Below, piece after piece: positions 42,762-47,338 of a DNA stretch of 47,338 nt (position 1 is the stretch's first letter; each line of letters opens with the position of its first letter). The DNA is from Tenericutes bacterium ADurb.Bin239 (GTDB lineage: Bacteria > Bacillota_I > Bacilli_A > RFN20 > CAG-826): positions 1 through 47,338 of the forward strand of contig MWCB01000011.1 in NCBI GenBank assembly GCA_002069815.1, given 5' to 3'. Below the pieces are notes generated by a model. It was not told the origin of the DNA and ran no database searches. It saw nothing but the letters and a program-made list of their open reading frames with translations. A program made the position numbers and the translations under genes.

Positions 42762-44981
42762 TTACCAGCAATAGCCAAAACGACGGACATAACATCTCGT
42801 TTGCGCATTGCCTTCATTAGCGATTGAGTAAGTTTCAATCGATAAGAATCCAACTTTACCCTTAACTGCATCTGGGGTGGCAAAGGTGAAGAAATTTGCT
42901 TCCGCGAGTAATTTAAAGGTCACGATGCTATGGGCATCGCTACTCATTTCATACTCAGTCGCATCACAGAAACCATCCCACGTTAAGGGGTAACAGGTAA
43001 ACGATGAGAAATCTTCATTTGGTAAATAGAACACAATCCGAATCTTGGCGGTGTCAAGCATATCAGGGGTCGCGGATGGTGTCTTAGCCCATATTCTAAA
43101 TGCGGCCCCGTTAGTCGGTACTTCAATTTTAGCAAACATCGCTGTTTGCGCCGCTTCCGTTCTTGTTCCAGCAATACCGCTGATGAAGCCTAAGCAGCTC
43201 GTGTTATCTTCAAAGACAACATTACTACCAGGAGCACGATAAAGGTGCAGTTTACTGGTCGTATAGTCATCGTGAGGGGGGAATACAACGTTATCTTGGA
43301 CCGTTCGCCCGGACCAAGTGAAGTCCCAGTCGGCCGGCACATTCGTGTTAGCCGCGGCAATTGTTGGCATCGCCGCTGCTTGTTCTTTAGTCATACCAAG
43401 GAGACTTTCAGTAGTAACATGGACCGTGACAAATTTGTATAAGCCACCACATGAGACTTTAACGCGGGCAGTACCAGCGTCAACCCCCATTACAACCCCG
43501 CCCGCATCAACCGCGGCAATACCGGCAAAACTACTTTCAAAAGTAAAGCCTTCTTCACAACCAACTAGATCAGTTGGAGTAATAGTTACTATATCGCCTT
43601 TTACAACATTAATACTTTCGGGTACGTTAAATGACGTTTCGGGAATTGGTAAGACGGTCACATCAACGGTGAGACTAACTCCTGGAGCCCGATCATTAGT
43701 AATCGTAATGGTACAGGTCTTGGTTTCGGTTACTTCTTTCGCCGTAATTAACCCTTCCGCGGATACACTCGCCACTTCAATGTTACTGCTAACGAATGTA
43801 TTCGTGCCATTAACCGCATCTCCTACTGGATTAATGACGATTTGGCTCGTTTCGTTTGAATAAAGTTCAACGCTAGCTTCACTCCCTAAGAAGATGTTTG
43901 GTTTATCATCACAAATAAAGCCCATTCGTTTAATACCAAAGCAGTCATATTTGCCAGGAACTTTGCCATCAGCCATTAATTGGACCGAGACAATAAGATT
44001 ATTTTTACCGCGAAGGTCATATTTTCCTTCAACCGCAACCGAATAGATGAACATATTAAATTCGGGCGCACCCGAAATTTGGCCATAGGCTGTATCACTA
44101 ATTTCTTCAAAGGAAATCCAGCCATCAGCGTCTTGCGTTAATGAACCAGCATCAATGATTTGCAGTGGATATTCATTAAATTCGGTATAGTCAGCATTTT
44201 TTGCTTCATAGGCCATTAATCTAAATTTACCCGCGCCTGATAATGGAAATTCTTCGGCATCATTAACGTTGGACCAACCCCAGAGCCGATATGAATTCGC
44301 CCATGGTGAGACGTCCATCTTATGATAAGTTACGGCACTGATTTCAGCATCACCCTCTTTAATACCGCGCATAACAACGACATAGTCTCCATTGAAAATA
44401 GCGGCATTTTTAGTAGTCGCCCCGCGACCAACAACGGCGGTATCAGGGCGGGTGCCTTCAAAGTCAAATTTCGCAGCGGTTGATTCGCCATGCGACATAT
44501 CATCAATAATATGCCAACCATAGTCAATTAAAGGTGCACCCGAATAATTGATTGCGGTCGCATCACTATCCATCGCCGCGATATTTTTAAGTTTCTTAAA
44601 CGGCATTAAGCCTTCTAGTTTGTTGGGATCAACAACCGTTAAGGGGATGTCTTTGCGTACCGAACCACCTTTAACGAGAATACTTGTTTCACCTTCGCAT
44701 AGAGCGGTGACTAATCCGGTATTAGAAACAGTCGCAATATTCGTATCATACGACGTATACTCAAAGCTACTAATGCCAACGACGTTAGTAGGGGTAATTT
44801 GATACGTTTCTTCAACGTTCATCGTAATCGACGCTTCTACATCAAAGCCGGGCACTACTTCTTGGGTTGTTGAGGGTGGGGTACTAGTTCCTGCGGGGGC
44901 ACTAGATTCTCCGCCGCGACAACCGGCGAGTAATGCAAACACTGCCGTTATGAGAAGTGCTTTCAAAGTTTTGTTTTTCAT
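42762..44981 (-). CDS. Surface lipoprotein with several Big2 domains
   Basis: 739 aa. Lipobox LLAGC (Cys about 21) followed by a Gly/Ser/Thr/Pro linker. Big2-type Ig domains are recognised at about 48-120 (TYQITPTNVVGISSFEYTS, IATVSNTGLVTAL), about 370-445 (EVASVSAEGLITAK) and about 450-525 (DIVTITPTDLVG, VAAVDAGGVVMGV). Between and after them lie two related beta-rich domains (about 130-360 and 540-739) that share a DSAW/FRLWAW-like aromatic pattern and are probably carbohydrate-binding modules. AAGGAGAGG precedes the ATG. It follows the GH32-like gene by 12 bases, so it is in its operon. Confidence 0.78.
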   Translation of the reverse strand: MKNKTLKALLITAVFALLAGCRGGESSAPAGTSTPPSTTQEVVPGFDVEASITMNVEETYQITPTNVVGISSFEYTSYDTNIATVSNTGLVTALCEGETSILVKGGSVRKDIPLTVVDPNKLEGLMPFKKLKNIAAMDSDATAINYSGAPLIDYGWHIIDDMSHGESTAAKFDFEGTRPDTAVVGRGATTKNAAIFNGDYVVVMRGIKEGDAEISAVTYHKMDVSPWANSYRLWGWSNVNDAEEFPLSGAGKFRLMAYEAKNADYTEFNEYPLQIIDAGSLTQDADGWISFEEISDTAYGQISGAPEFNMFIYSVAVEGKYDLRGKNNLIVSVQLMADGKVPGKYDCFGIKRMGFICDDKPNIFLGSEASVELYSNETSQIVINPVGDAVNGTNTFVSSNIEVASVSAEGLITAKEVTETKTCTITITNDRAPGVSLTVDVTVLPIPETSFNVPESINVVKGDIVTITPTDLVGCEEGFTFESSFAGIAAVDAGGVVMGVDAGTARVKVSCGGLYKFVTVHVTTESLLGMTKEQAAAMPTIAAANTNVPADWDFTWSGRTVQDNVVFPPHDDYTTSKLHLYRAPGSNVVFEDNTSCLGFISGIAGTRTEAAQTAMFAKIEVPTNGAAFRIWAKTPSATPDMLDTAKIRIVFYLPNEDFSSFTCYPLTWDGFCDATEYEMSSDAHSIVTFKLLAEANFFTFATPDAVKGKVGFLSIETYSIANEGNAQTRCYVRRFGYCW

Positions 44982-44993
44982 AAATCCTCTCCT

Positions 44994-46412
44994 TTATTTT
45001 ATTTTTTTGAAAGTTATATTTTCCACGCTGGCTTCTCCGTGCACTAAGACGCCAACTTTATTGGACTTAAAGTTATACATTCTAGTCGATAAGGCGACTT
45101 CATCATTTAAATAAGCAATCGCCATATTATCTTCGACAATGACTTTGAGAGTATTGAGCGTACCCTCTTTTACACTAATGGGCCTTTCTAAATAGACCGA
45201 TAAATATGAATACTGCGGGAAGACTGGAAATAATTCAAACACTAATCGTTGATGATGGGGTTCAACAAAGAAGCCGTAGCCCGTATCATCTTCAGGAGAA
45301 GTGTTAAGTAGTAACCCAATACGCGCTGCTTTGGAATGATATCTAAACTTAAACTCTAACTGATATGTGTTTGTGTTATCAACTTCACTATAAGCGGTAA
45401 ATACTTTCGTTAAGCTTTCAATATGGCTTAAATCAACTGGTTTTTTATCACGGGTAACAAATTTTAATGCTTGACCTTTCGCGAAGGCATTATCAATTTC
45501 GTCAACCATTTTAACCCGCAGCGTTCCATCTTTATTTTGGAAGAGTTCATGGACGACGAGGTTACCACCCCATTGCCAAAGGCCGTTATCGACATTACCT
45601 TCCTTGGTTGGATTCCAGCCGAGAATAAAGCGCCTTTGGCCATCTGACACTGTCTTTGCCGCATAATAAGCGCGCCCATCAAACTTATCGTTCCGCGGTT
45701 TAAGCCACGGTCCGGTAAGTGACTTTGCCATCACGTAACGCGTTACGTGGTAACGCGAAAACTCGGAAAAGACATGATAATACCACTCCCCCATTTTAAA
45801 GAGATCGGGGCATTCATGGGCATAATAGAGTTCGGGAGCATAGAAGGGGCGTTTAATTTCCCACTTCTTAAAGTCTTTCGACACTAATAAGGTCGTCGCC
45901 CCACGCCGGAGCTTAGGACCATTACTCATCCTAGTAGTTAAGAGCATATTGTATTCTTTTGTTTGCTCATTAAAGAACACATAGGGATCGCGCCAATCGC
46001 GATGTTCATATTCACCACTACTAGGGGCAATAAAGGTATCTTCCGGAATCTTTGTCCAGTTTTCTAAGTCTCTACTAACAGCGTGCATCACCGCTTGGAC
46101 ATAGTTACCTGGATCCATATCAATATTATGACCCGTGTACCAAATGTGATAGAGACCATCGGGCGTCTTAAACACGCTCCCCGTGAAGACGTATTGATCA
46201 TACTCTTCTTTATGGCCGCGTTTTAGCATTTCGCCGTGATCTTTAAATGTCACGAAGTCTTTGGTCGTAATTTTAAACCATGGCGTGCCGACTTCTTCTT
46301 TTAAGCGATAATCTAAAAGATAGAAAATATGATAAACACCATTTTCGTAATAAGGGATACAATCGGCGATAATAGCGTGAGCGGGTTTATAAAATAATTT
46401 GGTGTTTGCCAT
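44994..46412 (-). CDS. GH32-like beta-fructosidase-type enzyme
   Basis: About 472 aa from the ATG at 46412 (GGGAG upstream), with no signal peptide, so cytoplasmic. Five-bladed propeller motifs fit GH32: HAIIADCIPYYENGVYHIFYL near residue 10 (nucleophile Asp position), FTGSVF near 70, HRDWRDPYVF near 128 (RDP motif) and HECPDLFKMGEWYYHVF near 187 (EC motif with acid/base Glu). A C-terminal beta-sandwich follows from about 330. The canonical WMNDPNG is replaced, as in a divergent GH32 subgroup, so the substrate need not be a fructan; GH43/GH68-clan relatives are possible. It lies between two Big2 surface-protein genes in one operon. Confidence 0.8.
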   Translation of the reverse strand: MANTKLFYKPAHAIIADCIPYYENGVYHIFYLLDYRLKEEVGTPWFKITTKDFVTFKDHGEMLKRGHKEEYDQYVFTGSVFKTPDGLYHIWYTGHNIDMDPGNYVQAVMHAVSRDLENWTKIPEDTFIAPSSGEYEHRDWRDPYVFFNEQTKEYNMLLTTRMSNGPKLRRGATTLLVSKDFKKWEIKRPFYAPELYYAHECPDLFKMGEWYYHVFSEFSRYHVTRYVMAKSLTGPWLKPRNDKFDGRAYYAAKTVSDGQRRFILGWNPTKEGNVDNGLWQWGGNLVVHELFQNKDGTLRVKMVDEIDNAFAKGQALKFVTRDKKPVDLSHIESLTKVFTAYSEVDNTNTYQLEFKFRYHSKAARIGLLLNTSPEDDTGYGFFVEPHHQRLVFELFPVFPQYSYLSVYLERPISVKEGTLNTLKVIVEDNMAIAYLNDEVALSTRMYNFKSNKVGVLVHGEASVENITFKKIK

Positions 46413-46413
46413 A

Positions 46414-47338
46414 TTAACTCCCTTCACTAATATCTTTTAATTCATAGAACGGATCTTCTGTAATGGTGACTCCTTCCACATCAAAGCGCATTTGCCGGAA
46501 TTGGAGGTGAACCCCTTTACAACAGTGTTCTTCGTTTTTATCAAAGATGTCATAAACTTGGTCTTGCTGAATAATCCACGTTAAATTCTTGCCTTTATAA
46601 GTATTCATATCAAAGTTAATGAATTTATCGAAAGTTTGATCAAATTCAATCCACCCATTCGTCATATCATGAATCGTATAATCTTCTTCAATCATAACGA
46701 TTCTAACTAACGAGGTATCATTAGGGTGAAGGTGACTACGGAACACAAATTGCACTAAACTTGCTTCTTCGGGAACTCTAACTTTGTTATAGACCATTGT
46801 ATTCATCCGGTCATCATCTGGTTCATTATTATCATCCCAATAATCTTGACCGACAATCCATTTCGCCCAGCCACCATCAAGGGCGTGACTATACCACGTA
46901 TCTTCGGAATAACCTGCTTTCCATTCCGCAAACGCGACTTTATTAAATTCCATATCGTGATTCACAATCGTAGACACGGGCAATTCATCCATCGTCGTTT
47001 TGGTGAAACCACGAATTAAGTAATCGGTTGGTTCATCGGTAATCGTGACGGTTGTATCACCGTAGATATCATCCGACATTTCACTTGTAGCGCGCACCGT
47101 TGCCACGCCAACTTTCTTAGGCAAGAGTTTGCCGCTTACAGGATCAATATCACAAATATCAGGATTAAGGGAGGAAAAGGTTGATCGTAAGTATGAAGTT
47201 TGTTCTGGTTCATACTTCGGTGTCATTCTAAATGTTGGATCATTAAGCGAGACGGTCACATCGGTTTTAGTAAATGTGACTGATTCAACATCATAAGGCG
47301 TAATTTCGGCCGTAAAACTTGCCTTAACGGCGGGATCA
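46414..47338 (-). CDS. Big2-type surface protein, C-terminal part (partial at the window end)
   Basis: The frame is open to the last base, so the true start lies outside; the visible 308 residues begin DPAVKASFTAEITPYDVESV. A Big2-like segment comes first (TSYLRSTFSSLNPDICDIDP, KKVGVATVRATS), then a beta-rich domain with TWYSHALDGGWAKWIVGQDYW and WIQQDQVYDIFDK that resembles the extra domains of the Big2 lipoprotein downstream. The stop abuts the GH32-like start by one base. It is probably another surface glycan-binding lipoprotein of the same operon. Confidence 0.7.
   Translation of the reverse strand, partial: DPAVKASFTAEITPYDVESVTFTKTDVTVSLNDPTFRMTPKYEPEQTSYLRSTFSSLNPDICDIDPVSGKLLPKKVGVATVRATSEMSDDIYGDTTVTITDEPTDYLIRGFTKTTMDELPVSTIVNHDMEFNKVAFAEWKAGYSEDTWYSHALDGGWAKWIVGQDYWDDNNEPDDDRMNTMVYNKVRVPEEASLVQFVFRSHLHPNDTSLVRIVMIEEDYTIHDMTNGWIEFDQTFDKFINFDMNTYKGKNLTWIIQQDQVYDIFDKNEEHCCKGVHLQFRQMRFDVEGVTITEDPFYELKDISEGS

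Noticed and set aside
45732-45749. An 18-base perfect palindrome CACGTAACGCGTTACGTG
   Set aside because: It lies inside the GH32-like coding region and is fully explained by the codons for HVTRYV; no promoter or repeat partner is near.

Overview
The window looks like chromosomal DNA of a low-GC, Gram-positive-type bacterium (Bacillota or a Mollicutes-related lineage). Lipoproteins carry lipobox cysteines followed by Ser-rich linkers, Shine-Dalgarno sites are strong (AAGGAGG-like), promoters are sigma-A-like, and no outer-membrane genes are seen. TGA is used as a stop in several genes (several ATGA stop/start overlaps), so the standard bacterial code applies. A surface protein ends in a bare transmembrane anchor without LPXTG. 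The exact lineage cannot be fixed from this window.

1-13,155 (minus strand): a tightly packed operon for mannose-containing glycans. In transcription order it encodes a 687-aa lipoprotein of unknown catalytic type, a Big2 lipoprotein, a GH130 enzyme, a solute-binding lipoprotein, two sugar ABC permeases, a DUF1861/GH130-like propeller protein, a lipoprotein with two lectin-like modules, a GH125 exo-alpha-mannosidase lipoprotein with two of the same modules, and the start of one more exported protein. A LacI regulator (13,256-14,251) and an AT-rich control region precede it. The divergent gene is a strongly promoted surface protein built from two copies of the same module.

16,409-26,869: sugar and housekeeping functions. 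On plus: phosphohexomutase, mannose-6-phosphate isomerase and ROK sugar kinase. On minus: an ABC exporter pair, an intracellular GH53 galactanase preceded by an unassigned structured-RNA candidate with its own terminator, and a group of membrane proteins including an MscS channel.

26,870-36,800: a visibly more AT-rich accessory block. It holds a type I periplasmic-binding-like lipoprotein, a restriction-modification pair (HNH nuclease plus one polypeptide fusing a C5-cytosine and an amino-methyltransferase), a 39-aa basic small gene with its own promoter and operator-like repeat, a decayed gene, a Gabija system (GajA/GajB), a small lipoprotein, and an orphan RelB/DinJ-type antitoxin whose promoter spacer holds a perfect palindrome. 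This is most simply read as a horizontally acquired defence island.

36,861-47,338: a second mannose locus. A PfkB kinase and an internally deleted FGGY kinase (minus) are divergent from a LacI regulator and a GH38 alpha-mannosidase (plus), with a perfect LacI-type operator between them. A D-lyxose/D-mannose isomerase follows, then a Big2 lipoprotein, a GH32-like enzyme and the C-terminal part of another Big2-type surface protein. The likely flow is: oligomannosides are captured and trimmed at the surface (GH125, modules), imported by the ABC system, and cut inside by GH130/GH38. Free mannose enters glycolysis by ROK kinase plus ManA, or by isomerisation to fructose and phosphorylation.
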